The notes: a model not told the origin generated them from the sequence alone. A stretch of 64,000 nucleotides of DNA from Salvia splendens (GCF_004379255.2 NC_056039.1:9846501-9910500), one strand, 5' to 3'. Positions 33,270-44,540 are shown, numbered from the stretch's first letter. Program-made: numbers and translations.

Positions 33270-34626
33270 TCACTCCTCGTCGCCGTCGTCGTCTCCTCCG
33301 TCGATGTCGCCTCCGTCGCCGTCGCCTCTACTCCCGGCAGCTTCCCTCCGTGCCGCCTCCAAATCCTCTTGCATGCTCAGGAGCAATGTTTGAAGCAAAC
33401 TCTTCTCCACGGGTTCCACCGCCGCCCGCCATTCGGCCATCGTCTTGACCATCTCAGCGCGCGTTTGTTGACGCGCGAAGAATTTGAGATCCGGTGTGGA
33501 TTGGCCAAGGGGGGATGCCGACTGGACCTCCTGTGAACCCCCGGTGACCCCCATCGCCTCCCGTTGAGCCCGCATGTGCCCAATCGGGCGAGTACGGCGA
33601 GCAAACGAACGAGGGGTCGGGACCTCCTGGGCCGTCTCAGGGAGGTCGTGGGAACCACCGCTACTGCCGCTGAAATCACCGGAATAGTTCAGCCGTTGCT
33701 TCTTCGGCCAGCCAGAGTCGACACTTACTCAGAACTTCTCGGAGTCGTTCAGCACAAGATAGCAGTTCCAGTAGGTGAAGTCCTTGTACACCCCCTTCAG
33801 GGGGAAGGCTTTCTCCGTTATCCTCCTGCAGTCGTCCTCAGTTTGCCCACTGCTCATCATGCGGAGGGCGTTGGTGTACAAGCCCAAAAATCGGGAGACC
33901 GCAACCCTGATTCGGTCCCACGCCTTCCGGCAATCCTCCCCATTGCGTGGCCTCCCCTCCGGGCAAAACCTCTGGTAGGCTGCTGCTATCTTGCCCCACA
34001 AGTTGACGATCCTCTGGTTGTTCGAAACGAGAGGATCATCGCAAACACTCACCCACGCCTTGGACAGCGCGACGTTCTCCGCGTCCGTCCACCTCCTCCG
34101 TACCGAGTTGTCGTCCTCACACGGCTGCGAGGACTCGCCGACCCTTTTCCCTTGCCTTTCTTCTTTAGGGCGCCCCGACCCCGCTCTGCACCCCCCATTT
34201 GAACGGGAGCATCCGGAACACCGGAAAGATCTAACCCCAACTCATCGAATGAGAAAGTGTCAAACTGGGCCGGAGGCGCAGCCTCCGTTGGCGTCGATGT
34301 GTGCGACGAACCAGTCGAAAAATCAATACTAGGGCGATAGACGTCCCCCGGCGTCCCCTGTGTCGCGGGCGTCCCCTGCGTCGCCGGTACCCCCCGGGCA
34401 TCATCTGCATGCCGGGTGCCCACCCCTGCATCTGGACACTGGATGCCCACCCCGACATCGCCGGAAACGCCCCCGGCGGACTCCCCCCCGCTGCCATCCC
34501 GGGCATCATCTGCTGCCACGGGTACATGTTGTAGTATGGGGGCATCTTACTCCATCCACCTCCCACGGGGATCGGGGGAGTTTGAGACGCGCTACTCCCT
34601 GAAGTAGGCTCTTTGTTGAGATCCAT
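33270..34626 (-). pseudogene. Harbinger ORF1 (Myb/SANT-like), frameshifted
   Basis: The start is the ATG at 34626 (MDLNKEPTSGSS). The N-terminus is Pro/Gly/Met-rich, and the frame shifts near 34390. A Ser/Pro/Gly-rich middle and basic patch (ALKKKGKGKG) follow, with a second shift near 34145. Then comes the trihelix-like domain (RRRWTDAENVALSKAW at about 34107-34060, VNLWGKIAAAYQRFCPEGRP, EDCRKAWDRI). A stop sits at about 33729, and the last part, in another frame, ends in an acidic Asp/Gly tail at 33270. Order and composition match Harbinger ORF1 proteins with a NAM-like C-terminal region. At least two frameshifts and one stop make it inactive. A TATA-like TATATATA is at about 34713-34722. 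Confidence 0.75.
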
Positions 34627-34755
34627 TTACCGTTGTTGATCTTGTATAGAAATTTAGATAGAGAGAGTACTCGTTAATACAAGTGGTGCGAATGAAAATG
34701 ACATGCAAGTCGCGTATATATAGTGTTTCGGAAAAAAAAAAAATAAATAAAAATT

Positions 34756-34948
34756 CGCGCTAGGCGGTGCGCTAGGCGATCTGGACGCTGCAATAGCGCC
34801 TAGCGGATCGCCTAGCGCACCGCCTAGCGCCGCGGAACCGCCGAGCGCTAGGCGGTTTTTTATCGCGAAATCCGCTAGGCGGTTGCAATAGATCGCCTAG
34901 CGCACCGCCTAGCGCCGGCGCTCGGCTAGGCGGTGCGCTAGGCGCTAT
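34756..34948. repeat. GCGCTAGGCG / CGCCTAGCGC inverted-repeat array
   Basis: A dozen or more copies of CGCTAGGCG and its complement CGCCTAGCG are packed in 190 bases at the right end of Harbinger element C, in both orientations, able to form several competing hairpins. It is probably a transposase or ORF1 binding array. Confidence 0.85.
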
Positions 34949-35110
34949 TGTGGATGCTCTTACTCCTACTATTAAATTTATAAATTCTCTTCTATAGTTT
35001 GATACTATCATGATTAATTCATAAATATGAATCACTGTTTTATCGGAATTAATAGTGTGAAAGCAATATTGCAAATTATGTATTTATAATAAAGTGGCAT
35101 TACGTACATA

Positions 35111-35290
35111 CTCCCTCCGTCCCATAAGAATATCCACTTCCCAATTTTGAAAACTCTTTTCACTCTTATGAGGTGAGGCTCATCCTCCACTAACAATACT
35201 TTAATTACTTTTGCTCTCTATCTCTCTCTTACTTTCCCAATTTTGCATTAAAACTCGTGTCGAATGCATATTCTTTGGGGACGGAAGGAG
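35111..35290. mobile_element. Stowaway MITE (Tc1/mariner), 180 bp
   Basis: The ends are CTCCCTCCGTCCC and, inverted, CTCCTTCCGTCCCC, flanked by TA at 35109-35110 and 35291-35292. Terminal sequence and TA duplication are diagnostic of plant Stowaway elements. It has no coding capacity. Confidence 0.92.
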
Positions 35291-35292
35291 TA

Positions 35293-36922
35293 CAATTTAA
35301 GTGATTTATCTATTCTCATAAAATAAACAGTATAATTTTAATTTAGGAAAACATCTAAGAAATTTATTATTACACCGCTATCTCTCGGTCAATTATTATT
35401 ATTTATTTATTAACGAAAGTAGCAGTCTGACTAAATTATTTCCCAAATATTCCATCATTTGTTACCCATTAAACTGGTAATTTAGTTTCCCCAATATTAA
35501 AAGTTTGTTGTTTCAGAAAGCATATGCCTCAAACGCAATAGTTGTCCTTGTTGTTTGGAACGTGGTATGCTGCTGCAAAACTGCCAGATTTGAGTGTTGG
35601 AGTTGGGTTGATTAATACACCTAAGTAATTAATGAAATATTCAATTGTATAGTTGTATAGTTTGTAGACGAGACCGTATGCATATCCGTACGTTGATAGT
35701 GCAAATTTTTGGCATCGATTTTGGAGTATCATTTACTATAACGTGGAAATAGTTTTCGTACAATTCGTAGAATGGTCAACTTCTTGAAACCGGTGTGAAT
35801 AAATAGCCTAACATGCCAACAAATGCAAATTTTTAATTACTCATTTTACTTATGACTCGATTACCGTGTTTGAAGTTCAGATGCGCTGGATTTTTTTTTT
35901 AAAAAATAATAATAATTATTATTATTATTTATTTTTATTATTACTGATTTCAAGCTTTACTACATGAGTTCGACTCTCCCGTCGATTAATATACTATTGT
36001 TTACATTTACAAAGTATTATTAGAGTTGAAAGATTAAGATTTTGCATTTTATTTTACTTGTCGTTTTCCATAATGGTTTATAAAAGTATGTCACAAGAAA
36101 CGAATAGAGTTTTTCAGCAATGATTCCAAACGTTTTATAAATCCCATACTTTAAATAATGTAATATTGTGTGAGTATTATTTTAGACAATTATCATTTAG
36201 TCGATAAATTAATGATTTACGAACTCAGAGCCAGCATTGTTACAAGTGCAAAAAAATGATAAGAATTTCCATCTAATGCAAGTGAAGTTCCTATTTAAAA
36301 TACACTCAAGCGGTCATTTGAGTAACTTCGGGGTAGCTTGGAAAATGAGATTATATATTACATTATTAATGTAAAGATCTTTTAAAATATTTTCTTATTT
36401 ATGTACTGAATTTATTAAATTGCACAGTGAACCCAATTTCAGATTTGAGAAATTATCAATATATATTACATTGAATCATGTGATGAAGAGATTCTACTTG
36501 TCCCCTTGAACGAAAAGTTTTAAACAAAATTTTTGATAACTTCTTGATCCCGCCAGATTTATATAGAGAATGCTGATTCTAATGAACGATTCATAAATAT
36601 GAATGACAAATTCAAAAATTCTATATAATTATGAAAAATGGAAAGATCCCTCGAATCTGATCATTCCGTTATATTGGTAATTTTAAAAAACGGATCATAC
36701 TATGATCATAGCATGAGGGCGGTTGGTCAAGTTGGCCTCCATCGTCTAGTGGTTTAGGATGGGCAAGTTATTTGCTACGAGTATTGTAATCTGAGGAAAA
36801 CCAGCTAAAAAATTATATGGGCTTTTGAACCAATATTCTTTGATGGATCTTCAGAAGCTTAGAATCTATGTGGGCTTAGCTAGTTAGCTTAGCTCACTTT
36901 GATACATATTTGTCAAATTGTT
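35293..36922. other. intergenic region
   Basis: No gene recognised. It includes an ATT/AAT-rich simple repeat (about 35900-35945) and the tRNA-Glu-like fragment at 36734-36760. Confidence 0.55.
36734..36760 (+). other. plastid-like tRNA-Glu 5' fragment
   Basis: The sequence GGCCTCCATCGTCTAGTGG and the following TTTAGGA resemble the 5' half of plastid tRNA-Glu(UUC), with 16 identical bases at CCATCGTCTAGTGGTT by my recollection. The anticodon arm and T-arm do not follow, so it is not a functional tRNA gene. It is either a tiny plastid-DNA insert or chance. Confidence 0.35.
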
Positions 36923-36925
36923 TTA

Positions 36926-38818
36926 GAGCATCCGCAGCGGCGGACGTCAGGCCGGCGTGCGGGACGTCCGCCATTAGGCGAGCGACCCGCGGACGCGGAC
37001 GTCGCTTGCGGACACCGGAGTTCCGTGGATTTTCGACGACGTCCGTCGTGACGTCCGCCATTGCGGGTTCCCGACGGACGTCCCGATTAAAAAAAAATTA
37101 AAAAAAACTCTATATATACGGCTCGTTGAACTTCATTTCATTCAGACCACTTGTTTTAACGAGTTTCTCTCTCTCTTTCTACGTTTCTTTTAGTATATCT
37201 AAAATGTCTAGTGGTAGTAGTAGTGGTGCGGGTGGTAGTGGTGGGGGTACTGATGTCGTACGCCGGAGAATTAAAGAAGAGTTGCGGGTCATTACGTCCA
37301 GGGAGATAAATCGCTTGATACAATCGGCCTTGCAGCAGTAGCAGTAGCCGGCGGTACCTCGATCCATCCATCGTCGAGCTATAGTACCCCGGGACCACAT
37401 CGCTGCACACCGTCGGTTGTATGAGGACTACTTCGCTCCGGAGCCACGGTTTGGGGAGAACATGTTCCGGCGACATTTTAGGATGCATCGTCCGCTATTT
37501 CTGCATATCGTGGGCGCTTTAGAGCGTCGATATTCGTATTTCAGGATGAGGGAGGATGCAGTTGGTAAACCCGGCCACACGCCCATACAGAAGTGCACTG
37601 TCGCAATCAGGCAGCTGGCATACGGAGGTGCGGCCGACATGTTCGATGAGTACCTCCACATCGGCGAGACGACTGCCCTCGAATGTCTGCAGTATTTTTG
37701 TGAGGGCGTTAGGGAGATATTCGGGGATGTGTATCTTCGGAAGCCTACCCCCGAAGATTGCCAGGCTTTGGTGGATATGCACGGGAGTCAGCACGGGTTT
37801 CCGGGAATGTTGGGCAGCATAGATTGTATGCATTGGGAGTGGAAGAACTGCCCCGCCGCCTGGAAAGGGGTGTACACTACCGGTTTCTAGGGCATGAATC
37901 CCACGATGATCCTTGAAGCGGTAGCAGACTATCGGCTGTTGATTTGACATGCGTATTTTGGAGTAGCCGGGTCGAACAACGACATCAACGTCCTCCAGTC
38001 GTCGCCCCTTTTCAACGTGCAGTGCATGAGCGTTGGTCCGGCAGTCAGTTTCGTCGCCAACGACAACCAACACAATATGATATATACCCTATGTGGTCCG
38101 TCTTTTGAAGACGATCAGATGCGCAACAAACGAAAAGAAGATCTATTTTGTGGGTCGTCAGGAGGCAGCGCGCAAGGATGTGGAGCGGGCATTTGGTGTG
38201 CTCTAGGCTCGATGGGCAGCAGTGAAGGGTCCATCACGGCTATGGTATATTGACAGCATCGCTGATATCATGTACGCATGTATTGTCATGCACAACATGA
38301 TTGTCGAAGATGAAAGTCCAGCACTGACTGATTGGGCCAATGATTATGTTGATGTTGTCGGTCCAAGCCACGGCGTGGCCACCGCGAATGTATGTATGGG
38401 GATACCCCATGAAGAGGCAGATCGAGTCTGTGCATTTGCTGACATATGCCAACGACAAGCCCATATTCGACTCCAGAACGATATAATTGAAGAGCTATGG
38501 ACGCGGATGGGTCGTCGTTGATATTTACAATGTAATTTGTTCAGTATTTTTTTTGTTGAAATGTACTTTTTTTATTTTTTTTATTTAATGAAATTATCAT
38601 TGCACTTTCTCCGTCCGTATTCGTGTCGAAATTTTAATTCCGTAAATTGTTTAATTTAGTGAATTTGTGAATTTTTATTATTGTGGATGTCCGTCGGGAT
38701 GTCCTTGGGGATGTCCGCCATTGTGCAGTGGGAGGTCCTTATGACGTGGCAGTGCAGTGGAAGGTCCTTATGACGTGGTAGGAGTTGTTTTTGGGAATTC
38801 GTCCCACTGTGGATGCTC
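36926..38818. mobile_element. PIF/Harbinger element D, 1893 bp, broken transposase
   Basis: The ends are GAGCATCCGCAGCGG and, inverted on the right, GAGCATCCACAGTGG. The duplication TTA is at 36923-36925 and 38819-38821. Only a degenerate transposase is encoded. Both subterminal regions contain repeated GGACGTC / GATGTCC motifs (36942-37085 and 38693-38780). Confidence 0.9.
37204..38521 (+). pseudogene. Harbinger transposase, multiple nonsense codons
   Basis: It is related to the intact transposase at 28858. The start is at 37204 (MSSGSSSGAGG) after a TATA at about 37109. TAG codons follow at 37339-37341 and 37345-37347 in a Gln run. The body resumes (YEDYFAPEPRFGENMFRRHF) and keeps GSIDCMHWEW and GSNNDINVL. 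Further stops lie at about 37888 and about 37945, there is a frame change near 38100, and a TAG sits just after KDVERAFGVL (about 38205). The final block is 38222-38521. All three catalytic acidic positions are still recognisable. Most stops are one transition from CAG or TGG, consistent with C-to-T decay of methylated DNA. Confidence 0.8.
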
Positions 38819-39049
38819 TTAGAGTATGTTATCTGAAAAACTTGGGCCAGATTTGCACACTTCTAGTACATACATCCAACATTATTAATTTTAATTGTGA
38901 TTGATAAACCCCAATTAGGGTGGATAAACAAATTCAGGATGTGCACGAATGTCATAAGTATTACTATCCATAACTCTAAAGTACTAGGAGTAGTATGAAG
39001 TAAATATTAAATTAATGCCGCATGACAGACTCTGATTGTCGGGCTCTTA

Positions 39050-39215
39050 CACGCTGAAACGTGAGAGCGTGGCATGCTCAACGACCTGCAGCACCAGGCT
39101 TCGGCGGTAGAGCCCATAGCATATGGAGCTTGCAGAAAGAAGGATCCTATACGCGGACATCTACAATCCTATCATGGACATGATCAACCACACTCAAATA
39201 TGGCTAGCTTTCACC
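39050..39215 (+). pseudogene. relic of a GDSL esterase/lipase gene
   Basis: A short stretch reads MLNDLQHQ in one frame and then RRILYADIYNPIMDMI in another. The second peptide matches the conserved ADIYNPLxDMI region late in plant GDSL lipases. No catalytic blocks are found around it, and the frames are shifted. It appears to be a small gene fragment, perhaps carried in or left by deletion. Confidence 0.45.
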
Positions 39216-39495
39216 ATCTATATATGTTACCATATACAGTATTGGAATCTAGACCTAGTGCTGGTGGTGTTGCATGACAAGAGGAATTTCAAAACAGTAT
39301 ATAATCATATAGTAGTATATCTCAAAAATATACACATGACAATCATAGAGGATGCAACTCACCAATAAAAGAATGTACATGCGTGACAGAAGATCAAATG
39401 CCATAACAAAACACACAACTATAGCTACACTAATGTATACATATAATGTGTTATGTGTGTGTGAATGAGATGCAACAAACACTCTCCATTCCACT

Positions 39496-41337
39496 TCACT
39501 TCCTTCCAGCCCCAGCAGCAGTCCCTTGGAACAAGCCGTTGATCCGCGCCTCAACGTCCTCCAAGCTATACCTAATGTGCCTCTCAGTGTGCCTCCCCAG
39601 ATCTGCACACCCGTGCAGTCTCCCAATGAAGTTGCGGTATGCTGGAGACAAGTGCCCCGACACAGATATCTTCAGCTCCTCCTTCAACTGCTCGTCAAAT
39701 ATCACCCACGACGACTGATTCCTGCATATCTCGTCAAAGGACGCGTTGAACAGCTTCAACTGCTCTCTCAAGGCCTTGGACGAGGTCCCATTCGAGGACG
39801 CAGAGTTGCTGTGATCAACCTTGAGATAGCTCAGGAGCTTCCCCCAACAACTCCGTTGATACTTGACATGATACTGCCTCACTTTTGCCATTTTTTTCCT
39901 GATCCAGTCGTCTCCCAGCAGCACTCCCAGCTCGTTGTCCTTCACCTTCTGCACGATGTAACGACCGTTGTTCATCACAAAAACAGAGCCCAATGCAGCA
40001 TCTTTGTAAACCCTAGACTTCGCCTCCAAATTGCTGTCCAACAACTCCATGATCCACGCTAACTGCGCTGATAGAGACGAAGCCGAAACAGTCTCCCCCT
40101 TTCCGTAATCAGCATCACCACTTTCCTCAAACACCTGCTCCAACGTCAGCCGCGACCTGCACGCGGCGCAGAGGTAATTCATCACGTAGCGAGTGATCGG
40201 ATGCAATCCGCCGCCGGGGACTGCTGACTTGGCCGGATCGCGGCGGATCAGATTATCGAGCTCTGAAAATATGCCCCTAATCACTTCCCCTAATCTCTTC
40301 CAAACGGTAATCGCTTCGTTCCTCAAAGGCAAGCAGAATTCATCGAGAAACAGCAGCTCAAATTCAGGAATTAAATCCCTAATTGCCTCGTAAACATCCA
40401 GCACCTTGAACAACCGCTCCGGCGATCGGCTGCTGATAGCTACCGCGTCTGCGAAATTCAAAAGCTGGATAATCGAGCCCTTGCATACCTCCGTGAAGGA
40501 AAGGTCCGCATCGGACGGGAAGCCGGAGAAGACGCGGTCGCAGAGGCGGCGCTCGCTCGGGAGAAGGACGCGAAGAGTGACGTTGATTGCTTTGATCCAT
40601 CTCTCAATTTCATCTTCCAGCTGACTCCACTGCATTCTCTGCACCTCATCGATGCTCAGCTTCGGCAGCCATAGCCGCGAGAGGCTCAGCTCCAGATACT
40701 CCCGGCGGCACGCGCCGTACGCGGCGCAGCACTCCTTCTCGTACCCCGCCGCCGCCATCCGCTTCGCGATCTCGTGCAGGTCGCCGACCGTGCCCGGCGG
40801 GAGCGCGTCGATTAAGAGGTCGTCGTAATCCTCCACCGGCTCCGCTACGGGGATGGATGTATCCTCATCCTCCTCGATTGAGCCGTCGTCGTCGGAGTAA
40901 TCGGGGTGGTGACGGGTAGAGTCAGTCGATCCTCCGCCGCCGCTCTCGATCAACGCTCTGAACTCGTCTTCCAAGCGCAGCATCGTCTGCTGCAGCAAAT
41001 CCTCGGCGCGGGCGAGGCAGGCGGCGACGCGCTTGTGGGCGGCCAGGGGCGCCCAATCGCGGACGGCGGCGATCAATTGGTCAACGGCGTGGAGGAAGGA
41101 GGAGACGTCGACCGAATTGGACCAAATCGGAGCGTCTAGGGAGATGTAGCGGGAGAGGCGGCGGTCGAGGGACTTGAGCGTCTGCTCGATTCCGTCGTCG
41201 GAGAGCTTTTCGCGCAATCTACCGTCGAAATTGCTGAAAATCTTAAGAATATCGTCGGTCATGGAGTCGGTGTGGCCTAGGGTTTTAGCGATGTGGCGGG
41301 CAACCGCAATGAGCTTCTCCTCGCCGTTATCCGCCAT
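39496..41337 (-). CDS. EXO70B1: exocyst subunit EXO70B1-like
   Basis: This encodes a 613-residue exocyst subunit, part of the complex tethering secretory vesicles to the plasma membrane. In Arabidopsis the EXO70B1 class also functions in autophagy-related transport and immunity. The start MADNGEEKLIAVARHIAKTL and the DDILKIFSNFDGR stretch are characteristic of the B1 group. An acidic linker (about residues 145-170) separates the N-terminal coiled region from the EXO70 domain (about 235-600), which includes HPITRYVMNYL and the C-terminal helices ending near SLEDVEARINGLF. The gene is a single intact exon, as is usual for plant EXO70 genes. Paralogue assignment (B1 versus B2) is from recollection of the family. 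Confidence 0.93.
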   Translation of the reverse strand: MADNGEEKLIAVARHIAKTLGHTDSMTDDILKIFSNFDGRLREKLSDDGIEQTLKSLDRRLSRYISLDAPIWSNSVDVSSFLHAVDQLIAAVRDWAPLAAHKRVAACLARAEDLLQQTMLRLEDEFRALIESGGGGSTDSTRHHPDYSDDDGSIEEDEDTSIPVAEPVEDYDDLLIDALPPGTVGDLHEIAKRMAAAGYEKECCAAYGACRREYLELSLSRLWLPKLSIDEVQRMQWSQLEDEIERWIKAINVTLRVLLPSERRLCDRVFSGFPSDADLSFTEVCKGSIIQLLNFADAVAISSRSPERLFKVLDVYEAIRDLIPEFELLFLDEFCLPLRNEAITVWKRLGEVIRGIFSELDNLIRRDPAKSAVPGGGLHPITRYVMNYLCAACRSRLTLEQVFEESGDADYGKGETVSASSLSAQLAWIMELLDSNLEAKSRVYKDAALGSVFVMNNGRYIVQKVKDNELGVLLGDDWIRKKMAKVRQYHVKYQRSCWGKLLSYLKVDHSNSASSNGTSSKALREQLKLFNASFDEICRNQSSWVIFDEQLKEELKISVSGHLSPAYRNFIGRLHGCADLGRHTERHIRYSLEDVEARINGLFQGTAAGAGRK

Positions 41338-44300
41338 GAGAGGATGCTGAATTAGTCGAGATTGGAGAAATGGAAGTGGAGTAAATGCAAGTGTGGTGGG
41401 AAGATTAGGGCGATGGGCGCCGTCGAGGAAGGTGGGAGTGGAGAAAATGGGCCCACTCCCATAGATAAGTCATCGGGAAAACGCGGTTTCTTCTAGTGTG
41501 AATGAATGGGAACGAGGAGGATTGGTAAAACCATTAAATATTTGGGAAGAAGAGATAATTACTGAACAAGATCAAATTTTGGAAGCTTCTTCTTCCGTTA
41601 AAATCTCCATGGTACAAAACAAAGATTCAAAAAAATTCCTGTTTGCTTCAATAAGAATAGAAAAGATACCAACAATCTGATTTTTGTGTAGGCATCTTTT
41701 AATTATGTTTTTGGTATGGCTACAGGCTACTTGCCACTGGTACCGCCGTTTTCTCTAATTCTGATTTTTTTTTTGTTTTATTTATTAGACTAAAAGCTTC
41801 AGAAATACAGTAAAAGAATAATGATACCCTTATTACACGGAGAATATCTTTTCTTCCGGTGTCATTTAAAAGCTTAATAATTTCAGTAGGATAAATTATT
41901 TTATAGCATAATGTCTTTATGTTATAATCACTACTTTATTGATAATTCTGCCTTTTTTCTCGCATTAAAGATTATAAATCATGTGCCCGTTGCTTAAACA
42001 TGATACACTTATTTGACCTATATATTTCTCTTACATGTATGATCTATTTCTCTTACAATAATTAATATCCATTTAAACTATGTATTGATTAGAAATCAAG
42101 AATACCTATTTCTCTTACAATAACTATTTCCATTTCAATAATGTGTGAATTAAAATACAGTGTCGTATATATAAGTACAGTACAAAATACAATTGTTGGA
42201 CCCAACTACTATGGACCCTACAAGCATCCATTTGTTGAACAAATCTTGATTAGAACTATTTTCATTGACTAAACTTTAACACAACTTTATTTCCGCCACC
42301 GCTAATGGTTTTAAACTTTTAATTTGGCTTTTAAAAACTACTCCAAAAAATCAACTAGCTATCCGATCTAAGGTTCATTTTTAGTTGATAACTAATTATT
42401 AGGCTATTTTTTCTTACGTTTGAAGTTTAATACTAATGGAGTATGTATCAATTAAGGTTCATAGTAAAATTTTCTTAATTACGTAGTAGTAATAGTTTTA
42501 AAATAAACCTAATTGGCCACAAATGTGTCACATAAACTATTGGGACGGAGGACCCAAGCTAGGTCAATTCAGCTTTTTTCTGTCTAATATCAAAGTTTAC
42601 GTCTCTCTTTTATATTACATTCTTTCATTTCCATTCGACTTTTTTTCAAATAAAAAATAGATTTTGCTTACTATTTTTCGATTCTATTATTTTAGTTTTG
42701 TGTGATAATAAAATTGGTTTAATTAGTGTACTTTATTTTTTCTTATGTTTAACTTTCTTGAACGATTGGGAAATATGCATGGCTCTTCAAAATGAATAAA
42801 GTAATTTAGCTAAGCTTGCTACGTATATTCCCTACCCGTGTGGGTTGACTGACTCATCTGAAATTTGTGGTTATCACTCATTCCTCTCTGTCTCAATGTA
42901 TGTAGTTAAATCATATCTTTTCAAATTATTCCAAAATAAATGTTATAAAAAACTTTATTTTTATTTTATTCTATTTTTCTTTCTCCTACTTAAGTTAATC
43001 TTTAAAACTTAATGATTCCGTCATTTTTGGGCAAAATGAACCAATTTGTAATTTTAATGATTCTCAAGGATCTCATATGATGACTTTCCAAAATTACATG
43101 TTTAATTCATGAAATTATCTAGACATTCAATAGATTTGAATAAAGGATCTTAGCTAATGGAATATGCTTTAATGGAAGAGGTAAATGGAGAGATAAATTA
43201 ATATAACTACCATATTTCATGAAAAAATCATTATCCAAGGGGAAAGGTATTTGAGAAGGTATTATATCTTTTCCCATTTTCAAGAGATATCTCTACATCC
43301 CCATCAATGGAGAGATAAAATCTTATAACTACCATATTTGTCTTCTTTCATAAAAAACCATTCTTCAAGGGAAATGTATTTTAGAAGGTATTACACTTTA
43401 TGTTTTTTAATACATTTTATACTATTATTTTATTTTAAAAAATAAGTTACCTTTCTATATACATTTTTCCTTTGAAATATGTTACTTTTTAGATAGGTAT
43501 ATTTCACTTTTTAAAAAGGTAAATGCACATTATACATTTTCTATATACGTTGGAGATGCTCTTGGGCATAATCTTATGAATGAATACTTTTTTTTGTAGA
43601 TAAATGTTTGCTACTCTTGTCACATCATTACTTGACTCGAACCACCAATTAGCTGTACTCAAGGTTTAAATATCACATGGACAAAAACAAAACCCTAATC
43701 TAGAAAAGAGAAAATATCACTTAGAGAGAAACAAAATTTTAAAAAATCCTAGTAAGTATATTTCAAAATTTCTATGAAATGCACCTTATTTGCTCTGATT
43801 CTATTTATAGAGTGCCAGTGAGCTTAACTAGGGATTCAAGAATATCTAGATAGACCTCAACATAAAGACTTATCCTTTATAGACTTAACTTAATCTAATT
43901 AAAGCGAACTTAGAAAATATTGATCAGAGTCACTATCATAATTTAAGCATTAACTTACCTTTCAAATCCAAATTATCAAATCTGGACTCATTTCAAATTT
44001 AATTTACTTTTTTGTGTTTAAGATATTAAATGTTAATTTTTTAATCAAGCTTACTGGTAGATTGAATTAATTAATTTCTTTATCTAAGTGATAAGATTAT
44101 AGCAAATCATTAGTTATTGTGCTGAAATAAATTCTAACTAACTAGTGTTTTATAATAGAATCTGTTTGGAATTAATATTTCTTGGGACAATATCACCTCT
44201 GGTGCACCGAAACACGTTTCTATAGAATAACACAACTAGCTCTTCTCTCGTATGCTAGTTCTTGATGCCAAGATATATACCATGATTATTAGATTACGAA

Positions 44301-44540
44301 AAAATCACATATTGATAAGTAAGAGTATTGTATAACTAGCATTGTATGTTCAATGTTATATATATATATATATATAGATTTAGAGATCCCATGCTTGGTT
44401 TAGTATTTATCTCAACATAATTATATTCAATGCATACCACCCTCCAATATAATCAGCTATCCAAGATAGAAATAACTTAAAACGTTGAGGATAGATAATT
44501 GCCCACATCTATCTAGACCGAGATGCTTACTTAAACTTAC
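41338..44540. other. intergenic region, EXO70 promoter side and beyond
   Basis: No gene recognised. GTTGGAGATGCTC at about 43549-43561 looks like the right end of another Harbinger/Tourist-type element, but no matching GAGCATCTCC left end was found. A diverged tandem repeat is at 43184-43398. Confidence 0.5.
43184..43398 (+). repeat. diverged tandem duplication, period about 123 bp
   Basis: Two copies (from 43184 and from 43307) share AATGGAGAGATAAA, ATAACTACCATATTT, TTCAAGGG/TCCAAGGG and AGAAGGTATTA blocks. Possibly the interior of a degraded MITE. Confidence 0.55.

Larger units (their letters stand above)
32972..34959. mobile_element. PIF/Harbinger element C, 1988 bp, ORF1 only
   Basis: The ends are GGCCATCCACAATAG and, inverted on the right, GAGCATCCACAATAG (13 of 15 match). 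The duplication TTA is at 32969-32971 and 34960-34962. The only gene is a broken ORF1 on the minus strand, with no transposase. The right subterminal 200 bp is a palindrome-rich array. Confidence 0.9.

Noticed and set aside
40906..41139. Open frames opposite EXO70B1
   Set aside because: They reflect the GC-rich composition of the EXO70 coding sequence; no family is recognised.
43549..43561. Harbinger-type end GTTGGAGATGCTC
   Set aside because: No matching left end or TWA duplication was found, so no element was called.
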